Positions 1 through 9,852 are shown, counted from the first letter of the stretch. The stretch is DNA of 64,000 nt from Staphylococcus sp. IVB6240 (GCF_025558425.1 NZ_CP094718.1:1612001-1676000); one strand, 5' to 3'. Numbers and translations are program-made. The notes: generated by a model from the sequence alone, not told the origin.

Positions 1-534
1 ATATTTGCTACTAATTACGGGTAATGCCGATAATTGGATAGCTTTTAAGCATGATTCATCAATCACTTCTCCGATATACCTCGATAATGCCCTAGCATAC
101 TTTGTATATTCATCTGGTGTGACAATGTCATCAATCGGAATTAATAGCCGAAATCTAGGACGCAAATCTTTATCATGTTCATCTTGCTTGTCACGGTGTC
201 TGTAGGTGCTGTATATGAAGTAAGCGAAGTGTCTCATCTTGTTTTTGACGTTATCGAGAAATCTGTTCATATCGTCGATGTCATCATAATCCAATGAAAA
301 TACTTGTCGATACATCACATTTTCTTTTAAACGACGGTGTGATATACCTTCAGCATCAGCAACATCACCGTATATCGCTAGTTTATTAGCGTATTTATCA
401 TGGCTGACAACTGGACGAGTTAAAAACTCGCACCAGTCAGACCACTTAATATTTTTTACATTTTCTGTTCCCTTAGATGTTAAACTTTGATATAATAGAA
501 TAAGAAGTTCATCATCGTGCTTTAAATTGAACAT
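1..534 (-). CDS. Island primase / replication protein, N-terminal part (cut by window edge)
   Basis: An open frame runs from ATG at 534 leftward through position 1 (178 codons, no stop), so the gene continues outside the window. The product begins MFNLKHDDELL. It contains SLDYDDIDD near residues 91-99 and, after STYRHRD, the stretch RPRFRLLIPIDD. An acidic DxD-type motif followed by a conserved RFRLLIP strand is typical of the archaeo-eukaryotic-type primase domain of SaPI/PICI and phage replication proteins. It is the first replication-module gene after a run of small genes on the same strand, as in SaPIs. A likely role is priming island replication after helper-phage induction. The family call is from motifs and position only; the helicase part, if fused, is not visible. 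Confidence 0.7.
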   Translation of the reverse strand, partial: MFNLKHDDELLILLYQSLTSKGTENVKNIKWSDWCEFLTRPVVSHDKYANKLAIYGDVADAEGISHRRLKENVMYRQVFSLDYDDIDDMNRFLDNVKNKMRHFAYFIYSTYRHRDKQDEHDKDLRPRFRLLIPIDDIVTPDEYTKYARALSRYIGEVIDESCLKAIQLSALPVISSKY

Positions 535-564
535 GGCATTTATTAGCTCCTTTCATTAAAATTA

Positions 565-861
565 CTATGCGTTATCAGTTCCGTCGCCAAACTTCGCTGA
601 TGACGCTTTTTCTATTTCTTTAAACTCGTTTATCTTCTTGTCTAACCTATCAGTGTACATGTACAACAAATCGAATAACTGTTCACAGTGAATGCGGTGT
701 TCATTGTACGCATATCCATATATTTGTACTTCTTCCATACTTTTCAGATTATGCGTAGTAAATACATCATCAATAAACCAGCTATGCGTTGAAATTAAAT
801 CTTCTAATTTCTCTTTAATAATCTCAATTTCTTCCATAAGCCATCTAATTTCGATATTCAT
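565..861 (-). CDS. Small SaPI/PICI protein, DUF1474-like
   Basis: 98 residues from ATG 861, preceded by GGAGG; an upstream in-frame start at 912 would overlap the previous gene and lacks a better site. The protein is acidic and largely helical, with a run of EEIEIIKEKLEDL followed by SHSW-type and YAYNEHRIHCEQ segments. That pattern resembles the DUF1474 proteins found in many staphylococcal pathogenicity islands. No biochemical function is known to me. It lies between the primase gene (30 bp gap) and another small gene (2 bp gap), so it is probably co-transcribed with them. Confidence 0.6.
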   Translation of the reverse strand: MNIEIRWLMEEIEIIKEKLEDLISTHSWFIDDVFTTHNLKSMEEVQIYGYAYNEHRIHCEQLFDLLYMYTDRLDKKINEFKEIEKASSAKFGDGTDNA

Positions 862-863
862 AC

Positions 864-1274
864 CTAGTATTCCTCCACTTCGATATTTCCTACAATATAT
901 TCCAACGCCCACTCTAACATTCCGATTATGTGACCTTTACGATCTGTTGCGTGTTTATGTTCGCCTTTTTCATTAATAACGCTATAATGGTAAACTTTTT
1001 GTGTCTCGTGTCTCACATCATCTAATGTCGCAGTCACTTCTTCAATAATAGAAAATGCTTCATCTTCAAAATCTAGTTCAGCAAGAATATTAAACAATTC
1101 TTCATGCACTGACTTTAAAAATCGTTCATAAAAAGTAGTGTCATCATACTTATGTTCTGTCATTGAATGAAATCTGTCTTTAGCTGATAAGAAAACTTCT
1201 TTATCCTTCTCATCTAATACTTTTTCAATCAATTTAACTACTTTCGACAAATAATATCTTTGCTTAATTTTCAT
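864..1274 (-). CDS. Hypothetical island protein, 136 aa
   Basis: I do not recognise a domain. The protein starts MKIKQRYYLSKVV, is rich in Glu, Lys and aromatic residues and looks soluble and helical, with no signal peptide or membrane segment. It contains an HYSVINEKGEHKH segment near residue 95. It sits 1 bp from the next upstream gene and 2 bp from the next downstream gene, all on the minus strand, so it belongs to the early left-ward transcript of the island. Confidence 0.6.
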   Translation of the reverse strand: MKIKQRYYLSKVVKLIEKVLDEKDKEVFLSAKDRFHSMTEHKYDDTTFYERFLKSVHEELFNILAELDFEDEAFSIIEEVTATLDDVRHETQKVYHYSVINEKGEHKHATDRKGHIIGMLEWALEYIVGNIEVEEY

Positions 1275-1275
1275 T

Positions 1276-1479
1276 TTAACTACCTACCTTTTTCTTATTT
1301 TTAATTTCTGTAATTCTTGATAAATCCATTTCTAACACTGCAATTTGAACATCATTATTCACTTCAGGAAAGTTCTGTTCAAATACTTGTGGGGATACAT
1401 TTAAAAGTAGATTGTGATTTGTATCCTTAATGTTGTACCAGCCGACAATCGTCTTTGTAATAATGACTTGTTGTTTCAT
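1276..1479 (-). CDS. Hypothetical island protein, 67 aa
   Basis: A 67-residue soluble protein starting MKQQVIITKTIVGWYNI. It overlaps the upstream HTH gene by 4 bp, which implies translational coupling. No catalytic motif is visible. Proteins of this size and type occur in the same place in SaPIs, usually annotated only as pathogenicity-island proteins. Function unknown. Confidence 0.55.
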   Translation of the reverse strand: MKQQVIITKTIVGWYNIKDTNHNLLLNVSPQVFEQNFPEVNNDVQIAVLEMDLSRITEIKNKKKVGS

Positions 1480-1781
1480 CGTGTGACCACCTTATTTAGT
1501 TTTTTCAAATCGTTATTGTGAATGTCCATTTGCGATGTGATATTATTCATAAATTCATCTACATCAGACTTCTTAAAACGATATGTCGTACCAACACGAT
1601 AGTACTTCATGCCGTTGTTAATGAGTAACGCCTCAATAGTTGGTTTACTTAGATTCAGATACTCTGATAACTCTTTATAAGTCATAAAGTATTTATCATG
1701 TGCCAGCTCATCAATACGCTCATCAATGGCTTTTTGGAACATTTCACGTGCTTCATTTTCATCAATGTTAATGTTGAACAT
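1476..1781 (-). CDS. Helix-turn-helix DNA-binding protein, excisionase-like
   Basis: 101 residues. After a helical N-terminus, residues about 34-80 hold the motif MTYKELSEYLNLSKPTIEAL followed by YRVGTTYRFKKSDVDEF. This is the winged-helix layout of the 'excisionase family' HTH: helix, recognition helix, then a beta wing with R-x-G-T-x-Y-R and a final K-x-D-hydrophobic segment. It lies directly below the antirepressor gene (ATG 1 bp from its stop). In islands such proteins act either as excisionase with the integrase or as replication-module regulators; the sequence alone cannot decide. Confidence 0.6.
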   Translation of the reverse strand: MFNINIDENEAREMFQKAIDERIDELAHDKYFMTYKELSEYLNLSKPTIEALLINNGMKYYRVGTTYRFKKSDVDEFMNNITSQMDIHNNDLKKLNKVVTR

Positions 1782-2411
1782 TTAACCCACCCCATATTTG
1801 TCATAAATACTTTTGCTTACTTTAATATCAAGATTAAATTGATTTTTCGTTTCAGTTAGCTTAACAACATCATCAAGAATAACTTGACGCACCTCTAACA
1901 TATCTGGTGTCATTTCTTCTTTGCCAATCATCTTTTCATATCCAAAAGCAGTTGATACGGCTTTATTTGCAATAGTATTGGCTTTAATGTAGTTGATTTG
2001 TTTATCTGATTTATGTGCTCTTTGAATAATAGCCATGGCTTCTTTTTGCTTTTGTTTATCTAACATGCGGAAGGCTTCATATCCTTTGAGTCCAGTAGCT
2101 TGTCGTAATTCAACCAATACGTCACAAATCCAATCTTGGAAATCTTCAGCTTCAGGCTTGTTAGAACGCATTACAAGTCGATAAATACCTTTTTCATTAA
2201 TTACTGTATAATCTTGAAATTTTCTAGCTTTCTTCTTACCTGATGTGGTACTACCTTTAAGAGTACCTCTTACATGTTCAGGTAAATATTTTGTAGCATT
2301 GAATGCATCTCTAAAACCTAATACTTTTGCAACATCACTCGCTACTGCCCAATACTCACCGTCTTTTTCAATAAAACGGATTTCTTTGTTATTGAATAGT
2401 TGTTTAATCAT
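1782..2411 (-). CDS. BRO-N domain antirepressor-type protein
   Basis: 209 residues. The N-terminal 100 residues match a BRO-N fold: FNNKEIRFIEKDGEYWAVA, DVAKVLGFRD, then NEKGIYRLVMRSNKPEAE and FQDWICDVL, the conserved 'E-F-Q-D-W-V-C' type ending of that domain. Residues 115-209 are helical and lysine-rich with no clear named domain. BRO-N proteins in phages commonly act as antirepressors or DNA-binding regulators. It is the second gene of the minus-strand transcript, 3 bp below the Cro-like gene, so it would be made early once the island is derepressed. That role is inference. Confidence 0.75.
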   Translation of the reverse strand: MIKQLFNNKEIRFIEKDGEYWAVASDVAKVLGFRDAFNATKYLPEHVRGTLKGSTTSGKKKARKFQDYTVINEKGIYRLVMRSNKPEAEDFQDWICDVLVELRQATGLKGYEAFRMLDKQKQKEAMAIIQRAHKSDKQINYIKANTIANKAVSTAFGYEKMIGKEEMTPDMLEVRQVILDDVVKLTETKNQFNLDIKVSKSIYDKYGVG

Positions 2412-2414
2412 TGG

Positions 2415-2633
2415 TTATGCCTCCTTTAATACAAATTCAAAAATATCTTCAATTTCAACACCTAAGGCGTCAGCAATCTTTTTGCTAGTTTTTGGGCTAG
2501 GTATTTTCTTACCATTAACAATTTGACTCAAATACGTAGTGCTTACTTCTGCCTTGTTTGACAAGTCAGATAAATTAAACCCTTTTAAAAACATTGCTTT
2601 TTTAAAGTTATTAGTATTGATTAGGACACCCAT
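2415..2633 (-). CDS. Cro-like XRE-family transcriptional regulator
   Basis: 72 residues, almost entirely an XRE/Cro HTH: FNLSDLSNKAEVSTTYLSQI (helices 2-3) followed by NGKKIPSPKTSKKIADALGV. It is transcribed divergently from the larger repressor at 2827. The position matches Str of SaPIs, paired with Stl. It heads the minus-strand transcript that includes the antirepressor and primase. Strong Shine-Dalgarno (GGAGGGG) is present upstream of ATG 2633. Confidence 0.75.
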   Translation of the reverse strand: MGVLINTNNFKKAMFLKGFNLSDLSNKAEVSTTYLSQIVNGKKIPSPKTSKKIADALGVEIEDIFEFVLKEA

Positions 2634-2649
2634 CTCTACCCCTCCTTTT

Positions 2650-2722
2650 TATCATTATCGGCGATATATTGGATTAAAAAAATACTCAAAATTCATTTGT
2701 AAATATCATTATCGGCGATATA
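2650..2722. promoter_or_regulatory. Divergent control region with duplicated operator TATCGGCGATA
   Basis: The 11-bp palindrome TATCGGCGATA occurs at 2656-2666 and 2710-2720. Both copies sit within a longer identical stretch, ATCATTATCGGCGATATA. Their start-to-start distance is 54 bp, about five helical turns. They lie between the Cro-like gene and the divergent repressor gene, where operators of a lysogeny-type switch are expected. Confidence 0.7.
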
Positions 2723-2826
2723 CCTATATGTTAATATACAGTTTAATTAAATGCAATAGTTTTTTACAAAAAATTTTTTTCTTTTTAACGAACAATTTGT
2801 TATTATTAATCATGAGGTGAAAATAT

Positions 2827-3354
2827 ATGAATATTGGCGATAATATCAGAAAAATACGCAAAGAAAAAAATATAACACAAAGCCAGCTGGCGACTTCTTT
2901 AGAAATTTCTCAATCCTATTTAAGCGATTTAGAAAATAATAGAAAGAATTTAGGGATTAAGACAATTGAAAAAATCGCAAAAAAGCTCAACGTTTCAGTA
3001 GCTTACTTGACTAGTGGTAATAAAATGCTTAGGGATTTAAATGACAAAGAGAAAAGAGAAATGATGTCAAAATTAAGTCACGAAATTTCTAAAACTAACA
3101 TGGAAAGCGAATTGAATCTAAAAAGTAATTTATTAGATTTAATTCAACGCGACTTAAAATATAGAGACGTACACTATTTTAATAATATATATAACTTTTA
3201 TGAACTAGAAAAAACGGAAGATGATAATTTACTATTTATTTCTGTCCTCCTACAAATGTTACGACAACATAAAATGAGTGGTAGTAAAGAAGCGTACGAT
3301 GATATTACCAATGAATTTAACGACTTCTTAAAGCGTTATTTAAATATTAAGTAG
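2827..3354 (+). CDS. Stl-like master repressor of the island (XRE HTH)
   Basis: 175 residues starting at ATG 2827, preceded by GAGGTGA. The N-terminal 65 residues are a clear XRE HTH: NIRKIRKEKNITQSQLATSL, EISQSYLSDLENNRKN, then TIEKIAKKLNVSVAYL. The C-terminal 100 residues are helical and charged, with no protease (S24) motif, so it should not be RecA-cleaved. This fits Stl-type repressors, which are lifted by binding a phage protein. It faces away from the Cro-like gene and is followed, 9 bp later, by the integrase, as in SaPIs. The ligand cannot be guessed. Confidence 0.75.
   Translation: MNIGDNIRKIRKEKNITQSQLATSLEISQSYLSDLENNRKNLGIKTIEKIAKKLNVSVAYLTSGNKMLRDLNDKEKREMMSKLSHEISKTNMESELNLKSNLLDLIQRDLKYRDVHYFNNIYNFYELEKTEDDNLLFISVLLQMLRQHKMSGSKEAYDDITNEFNDFLKRYLNIK
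2832..2842. promoter_or_regulatory. Third operator-like copy (TATTGGCGATA) inside repressor start
   Basis: A one-mismatch copy of the palindrome at 2656 and 2710 lies at codons 2-6 of the repressor gene. It would let the repressor or Cro-like protein block its own transcription or elongation. Confidence 0.5.
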
Positions 3355-3363
3355 GTGAACCTT

Positions 3364-4533
3364 ATGGCAACATATGAAAAACGTGGCAACACATGGCGTT
3401 ACCGTATTTCCACTGGTAAGAATCCGACTACTGGCAAATATGAATATATCTCTAAATCAGGTTTCAAACGTAAATCAGATGCTAAACATCATGCTGAAAT
3501 GATTGAACGACAATTGCGTACTGGTGAATATATAGCACCATCTTCACATACGTTTAAACAGGTTGCTGATGACTGGATTAAACATTATTCCAATGATGCA
3601 AAAATAAGTAGCGTCAGAGTGCGCCACAAAGCCATATGCCACGCTGTACAAAGATTTGGTAGATATCCTATACAAAGTATCAAAAAGCATGACTATCAAT
3701 CGTTTGTGGACGATATGACAAAAGAATATAGCAAGAATTATGTTGATAGTATTGTGTCATCTACTAATATGATTTTTAAGTATGCTCATGAAATGAAATT
3801 AATCAAAACACTTCCTAGTGATAATATTAGACGCCCTAAAAAGAAACGTACAGTTGAAGAATTAGAGGAAACTGAAATACATAAAAAATTCCTAGAAAAA
3901 GATGAATTAGTAGAGTTCTTACAAGTGGCAAAATATAATCATTCACCACAAAATAGTTTTGAAGTCTTTATCACATTAGCCTATACGGGCATGCGTGCTG
4001 GTGAATTACTAGCATTAAAATGGGCTGATATTGACTTTGAGAACAACACGATTAGCATTACAAAAACTTATTACAATCCAAACAATAATAAGAAAAAATA
4101 TCAGATACTCACACCAAAAACTGATTCTTCAATTGGTAAGATTTCTGTTGACCCAAAAATAATTAATTTACTGAAAGACTATAAAGTGAATGTACAAGAT
4201 AAATGGAAAGATGAGTTATATATAGATAATAATTTTGTATTCACAGATAATAATGGTTATCCACTTGTGATAAAGAAACTTCAATTATGGATAAAAGCTA
4301 TACTTAAAAAAACCGATATTAATAAAAACATCTCCACTCACTCGTTCAGACATACACATTGTGCATTGCTTATTGAAGCTGGTGTACATATTAAAGAAAT
4401 TCAGGAACGCTTACGTCACAAAGATATTAACACCACAATGAACATTTACGCTAAAATCACAAATTCATACAAAAAAGACGCTTCCCAAAAGTTTAGCCAA
4501 CTCATGGAAAACGTCTCAAAAGAATTATTTTAA
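3364..4533 (+). CDS. int: Tyrosine recombinase (island integrase)
   Basis: 389 residues from ATG 3364 (preceded by TAGGTGAAC); an in-frame start at 3355 would add three residues. An AP2-like arm-binding N-terminus (YEKRGNTWRYRISTGKNP) is followed by a core-binding SAM-like domain at about 65-160 and a catalytic domain. Visible catalytic residues are Arg in YTGMRAGELLALKW, His-x-x-Arg in STHSFRHTHCALL, a later RLRHKDINTT, and the nucleophile Tyr in TMNIYAKITNSY. It lies at the island end next to the groEL 3' end, where it would catalyse site-specific integration and excision. Confidence 0.93.
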   Translation: MATYEKRGNTWRYRISTGKNPTTGKYEYISKSGFKRKSDAKHHAEMIERQLRTGEYIAPSSHTFKQVADDWIKHYSNDAKISSVRVRHKAICHAVQRFGRYPIQSIKKHDYQSFVDDMTKEYSKNYVDSIVSSTNMIFKYAHEMKLIKTLPSDNIRRPKKKRTVEELEETEIHKKFLEKDELVEFLQVAKYNHSPQNSFEVFITLAYTGMRAGELLALKWADIDFENNTISITKTYYNPNNNKKKYQILTPKTDSSIGKISVDPKIINLLKDYKVNVQDKWKDELYIDNNFVFTDNNGYPLVIKKLQLWIKAILKKTDINKNISTHSFRHTHCALLIEAGVHIKEIQERLRHKDINTTMNIYAKITNSYKKDASQKFSQLMENVSKELF

Positions 4534-6221
<1,688 letters not shown>

Positions 6222-6263
6222 TTAAATTCACTCCATTATATTGTGTGTTTATGATTTGATCTT

Positions 6264-6578
<315 letters not shown>

Positions 6579-6582
6579 CTAC

Positions 6583-6609
6583 TTAGCACTTATCGACATC
6601 AAGTGCTAA
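6583..6609. promoter_or_regulatory. CIRCE operator (HrcA site)
   Basis: Inverted repeat TTAGCACTT-N9-AAGTGCTAA, which differs from the CIRCE consensus TTAGCACTC-N9-GAGTGCTAA only at the innermost base of each arm. It lies just downstream of the groES promoter on the minus strand. Confidence 0.95.
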
Positions 6610-6619
6610 TACATGTTTT

Positions 6620-6648
6620 ATATTAATCAAATTTGGTCAAAATATCAA
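6620..6648 (-). promoter_or_regulatory. groESL sigma-A promoter
   Basis: On the minus strand TTGATA (6648-6643), 17-bp spacer, TAATAT (6625-6620). The predicted start lies just upstream of CIRCE. A single CtsR-like heptad GGTCAAA (6635-6641) lies in the spacer. Confidence 0.75.
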
Positions 6649-6725
6649 GTGGAACGCTTTTAATGTTTGTTGTATGTGAGAGAATGCTTTAGAATAGTTG
6701 TGGAGTGAGAGGAGGTCTTACACAG

Positions 6726-7466
6726 ATGAACCGTATCATCGTGTCTATTTTAACTGTTGTGATTTATATGGCTGCACAGTTTACACCAAGAGTTGCCTTA
6801 ATGGCTGGTTGGATTGATTCGCAGTCAGCAAACACACAACTGCAACAAGTTACATATGTGCAAGTGATTGCTTTTATCGTTGCCGCAATATTGATTTTAT
6901 GCATGCAGCCAATGATCAAAAATCCCTATCAATTTGAATTACAAAGAAAAGAAGAAAAACGTTATATCATTGTCTGGATTTTAGTAGGTCTTGTCATTGT
7001 ATTTATTGCACAGATTATCACTAACTTAATCAGTGCACAACTATTAGGCGTAAGTCCTGCAAGTGAAAATACATTGCGTATTATGCGTATTGCCCGCCAA
7101 ATGCCGATACTCATCATCTTGATTGCGATTGTCGGTCCTTTACTTGAAGAATTTGTCTTCCGTAAAGTGTTGTTCGGTGAAATTTACAATGCGATTAAAG
7201 CCAGTCCTGTAACGAAATTCATCATCGCGACAACAATCAGTTCTGCCATTTTTGCAGTGGCACATGCTGATTTAATACATTTTGCTGTTTACTTCGTGAT
7301 GGGTGTTATCTTCTCTGGATTTTATATCTACACAAAACGTTTAAGTGTGTCAATCGGTATTCATATGGCTCAAAACGCACTCGTCGCGCTCATTCAATTT
7401 TCAATTCCAGAAGAAGTCATGGAAAAAGCAATCGAACAAGCACAATTTATTTTATTCTTCATATAA
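6726..7466 (+). CDS. mroQ: CPBP-family intramembrane protease MroQ
   Basis: 246 residues from ATG 6726 (GAGGAGG 10 bp before; an upstream in-frame start would absorb that site). About seven hydrophobic segments. The Abi/CAAX-protease (CPBP) signature is present: LLEEFVFRKVLFGE (motif EExxxR), FAVAHADLIHF (FxxxH) and a final HMAQN. In S. aureus MroQ promotes AIP maturation by acting on the AgrD leader or export, and it lies between groES and sdrH, as here. It is transcribed divergently from groESL. The ortholog call rests on family plus identical neighbourhood. Confidence 0.88.
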   Translation: MNRIIVSILTVVIYMAAQFTPRVALMAGWIDSQSANTQLQQVTYVQVIAFIVAAILILCMQPMIKNPYQFELQRKEEKRYIIVWILVGLVIVFIAQIITNLISAQLLGVSPASENTLRIMRIARQMPILIILIAIVGPLLEEFVFRKVLFGEIYNAIKASPVTKFIIATTISSAIFAVAHADLIHFAVYFVMGVIFSGFYIYTKRLSVSIGIHMAQNALVALIQFSIPEEVMEKAIEQAQFILFFI

Positions 7467-7472
7467 CACACA

Positions 7473-7509
7473 AAAGACCTTGTTCTGATCACTTCAGAAC
7501 AAGGTCTTT
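7473..7509. terminator. Bidirectional terminator between mroQ and adhP
   Basis: Stem AAAGACCTTGTTCTGA with its complement TTCAGAACAAGGTCTTT around a 4-nt loop, followed by a T-rich tail on both strands. It serves the convergent mroQ and adhP genes. Confidence 0.9.
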
Positions 7510-7525
7510 CTTTTATGTCATTCGA

Positions 7526-8542
7526 CTATTTTGAGAAGTCGAGTACTTTACGTCCTTGGATAGTACCTTTTTCCATTTCTTCAAATACTTTTGGTGCTTC
7601 GTCTACAGAAACTTTTTCAACAACTGGTACGACAAGCCCTTGTGCACCAAATGCGAATGCTTCTTCTAAGTCTTTACGTGTACCTACAAGAGATCCGACA
7701 ACACGGATACCGTCAAGTACTGTTTTTACGATACTTAAGTCCATGTATTCAGATGGTAAACCAACAGCAACAACTGTTCCACCTGCACGAACACTATCGA
7801 TTGCTTGGTTGAATGCTACTTTAGATACAGCTGTTACTACAACACCGTGACAACCACCTGTTTTTTCTTGAATGTACGCACCCACATCTTCTACTTCTTT
7901 ACCATTTACAATTAAGTCGGCACCTACTTCTTTCGCTAACTCAAGTTTGTCATTATTAATATCTACAGCAACAACTTGTGCGTTGAATACTTTTTTAGCG
8001 TATTGAACCGCTAAGTTACCAAGACCACCCGCACCATATACGGCAATCCATTGACCTGGTGCAGCGCCCGCTTCTTTGATTGCTTTATAAGTCGTAACAC
8101 CTGCACATGTAATAGATGATGCTTGTGCTGAATCTAAACCGTCTGGTACTTTAACCGCATAGTCAGCTGTGACAACGGCATATTCACTCATACCACCATC
8201 AACACTGTATCCTGCGTTTTTAACACTACGGCATAATGTTTCGCGACCTGTTGTACAGTATTCACAGTGTCCACAGCCTTCAAAGAACCATGCGATAGAT
8301 ACGCGATCTCCCACTTTTAGTGATGTTACACCTTCGCCAATGTCTTCAACAATACCGATACCTTCATGTCCTAAAATACGTCCTGGTACTGCACCAAAGT
8401 CACCATGTGCAACGTGTAAGTCTGTATGACAAACACCACAACAATCAACTTTTACTAACGCTTCACCATGACCAATTGTTGGCATTTCATGTTCTACTAC
8501 TTCTACACCCGTACTCTCTTTATTTACAACAACAGCTTTCAT
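7526..8542 (-). CDS. adhP: Zinc-dependent alcohol dehydrogenase
   Basis: 338 residues from ATG 8542, chosen because GGAGG lies 8 bp before it; longer in-frame starts (8548, 8572) place the site too close or inside. MDR-family enzyme, NAD-dependent: catalytic zinc ligands in [10 protein letters not shown] and GHEGIG, structural zinc ligands in [15 protein letters not shown], and Rossmann GAGGLG. It would interconvert ethanol and acetaldehyde, regenerating NAD+ in fermentation. A perfect Rex operator lies 58 bp upstream of the start, so it should be induced when NADH is high. Convergent with mroQ. Confidence 0.93.
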   Translation of the reverse strand: MKAVVVNKESTGVEVVEHEMPTIGHGEALVKVDCCGVCHTDLHVAHGDFGAVPGRILGHEGIGIVEDIGEGVTSLKVGDRVSIAWFFEGCGHCEYCTTGRETLCRSVKNAGYSVDGGMSEYAVVTADYAVKVPDGLDSAQASSITCAGVTTYKAIKEAGAAPGQWIAVYGAGGLGNLAVQYAKKVFNAQVVAVDINNDKLELAKEVGADLIVNGKEVEDVGAYIQEKTGGCHGVVVTAVSKVAFNQAIDSVRAGGTVVAVGLPSEYMDLSIVKTVLDGIRVVGSLVGTRKDLEEAFAFGAQGLVVPVVEKVSVDEAPKVFEEMEKGTIQGRKVLDFSK

Positions 8543-8599
8543 ATTCATTACCTCCGTCATTTCGTTTTTCAAATGTACTTTCTTTTCTCTACACCTATA

Positions 8600-8617
8600 T
8601 TGTGAATTAATTCACAA
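8600..8617. promoter_or_regulatory. Rex operator upstream of adhP
   Basis: TTGTGAATTAATTCACAA is a perfect 18-bp palindrome matching the Gram-positive Rex consensus TTGTGAAWWWWTTCACAA at nearly all positions. Rex, the NADH-sensing repressor, is encoded at 20782-21432. Confidence 0.9.
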
Positions 8618-8815
8618 TATTTGTCAAGCACTTTTATACCGCTAGATACACCACCTTTTGGGAATAAATGAAAAACATTGAGAGTAAAAATATTTAACGA
8701 TTATAGCTGCATTGGGTCGTCTTTTTTACTGAATAATCAGAAATATTATACAATATAAGTGTACTATTACCTTATTAAAAATGCCAGTATTTTAAATTTT
8801 GCTATATCATCCCCC

Positions 8816-8846
8816 TTGACCCTAACGTTACGTCATACCCTATAGT
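8816..8846 (+). promoter_or_regulatory. MerR-type promoter with 19-bp spacer
   Basis: TTGACC (8816-8821), a 19-bp spacer, TATAGT (8841-8846). The over-long spacer contains the dyad-like CTAACGTTACGTCA, as in promoters that MerR/Mta/TipAL proteins activate by DNA distortion. The next gene is the MerR regulator itself, so autoactivation is expected. Confidence 0.85.
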
Positions 8847-8869
8847 TGTTATTGAAGGAGGTGAAAGCC

Positions 8870-9634
8870 ATGACCATGAAAGTAAAAGATGTTGCAAATC
8901 TAGTTGGCATCAGTATCCGTACACTACATCACTACAACAAAATTGGATTGTTAATTCCTGAAGAAATAACTGATTCAGGTTACAGACTCTATTCAGAACA
9001 AAATTTGGAAACACTGCAGCAAATACTATTTTTTAAAGAACTTGGGTTTACGTTACATGAGATTAAAAATATTTTAAACAATCCTTCTTTTGATCAACAT
9101 GAAGCTTTGATTTTACAGAGAAAAATGTTATTAGAGAAACGCCATAACATTGATAACATGATTGAAACAGTAGATAAAACAATTGAACATTTAACAGGAG
9201 GTATTCAAATGACAAATAAAGAAAGATTTAATGGATTCAGTACGGAGTATAACCAATATGAACAAGAGGCACGTCGTCGTTGGGGTGATGATGCTGTGAA
9301 TGAAACAAATGCAAAACTTGAAAGCATGTCAAAAGATGGACAACAAGATTTATCGGAGAAATGGGATATGATTTTTAACAAACTGGCAAACCTTCGTGAT
9401 CATTCTCCTGAATCACAAAAAGTGCAAGCAGCTATTAAAGAATGGTATCACTTTTTAAATAAAAATTTCAGTCATTATTCACTGGAAGCTTTCACTGGAT
9501 TAGGACAACTTTATATTCAGGATGCGCGTTTCACAGATCATATTGATCAATATGGAGAAGGATTGTCGCAATTCATGAGTGAGGCCATGGCCATCTTTGC
9601 CAAAAGTCAAAAGAGTGGTAAAGAGGATAACTAG
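8870..9634 (+). CDS. MerR-family regulator with TipAS-like ligand domain (Mta/TipAL type)
   Basis: 254 residues from ATG 8870 (AAGGAGGTG 6 bp before). N-terminal MerR winged helix: KDVANLVGISIRTLHHYNKI, GLL..E...SGYRLYSEQNL. A coiled coil (about 75-115) follows, then a TipAS-type antibiotic-recognition domain: FNGFSTEYNQYEQEARRRWG, and later the helical GLGQLYIQDARFTDHID. The length and architecture match B. subtilis Mta and Streptomyces TipAL, which activate multidrug-efflux or their own genes when ligand binds. No transporter is adjacent, so its target other than itself is unknown. Promoter with a 19-bp spacer lies directly upstream. Confidence 0.88.
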   Translation: MTMKVKDVANLVGISIRTLHHYNKIGLLIPEEITDSGYRLYSEQNLETLQQILFFKELGFTLHEIKNILNNPSFDQHEALILQRKMLLEKRHNIDNMIETVDKTIEHLTGGIQMTNKERFNGFSTEYNQYEQEARRRWGDDAVNETNAKLESMSKDGQQDLSEKWDMIFNKLANLRDHSPESQKVQAAIKEWYHFLNKNFSHYSLEAFTGLGQLYIQDARFTDHIDQYGEGLSQFMSEAMAIFAKSQKSGKEDN

Positions 9635-9683
9635 ATTAATGCGTTTTGTATCTATACACTTTAGCGCATTTTAGAAAAAAGAT

Positions 9684-9725
9684 AATGGGATGGCGCTGAG
9701 CACTATGTCTCAGCCCTATCCCATT
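9684..9725. terminator. Bidirectional hairpin after the MerR gene
   Basis: AATGGGAT...ATCCCATT closes an inner stem GCGCTGAG/CTCAGC. It lies between the convergent MerR and sdrH genes, next to the repeat element at 9732. A weaker AATGCG/CGCATT hairpin sits at 9638-9670. Confidence 0.7.
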
Positions 9726-9731
9726 TCTTGT

Positions 9732-9850
9732 CAGTGTTCAAGGAGCAGGATTTTCAACAGAATTTCGCAATTCGATAAATTAAAAAGCAATTTTACTCAT
9801 TGCTCTGATTCTGCTCAAATCCTAAACGCTCCTTTCACAACCTCGTTCTT
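9732..9850. repeat. Dispersed hairpin repeat, copy A (about 120 bp)
   Basis: Shares with copy B (20488-20677) the left end CAGTGTTCAAGNAGNAG, then ATTNTCAACAGAA, and the right end TGCTCTGATTNTNCT...CTCCTTTCANAANCTC. The two ends are themselves inverted: AAGGAGC...GGATTT on the left faces AAATCC...GCTCCTT on the right, so a long imperfect hairpin can form. No ORF of note inside. It lies just beyond the sdrH stop. See the matching finding. Confidence 0.75.
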
Positions 9851-9852
9851 GT

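Noticed and set aside
6635..6641. CtsR heptad GGTCAAA near groES
   Set aside because: Only one heptad is clear; the second copy required 3 bp away is missing (TCAAGTG), so dual CtsR control is not claimed.
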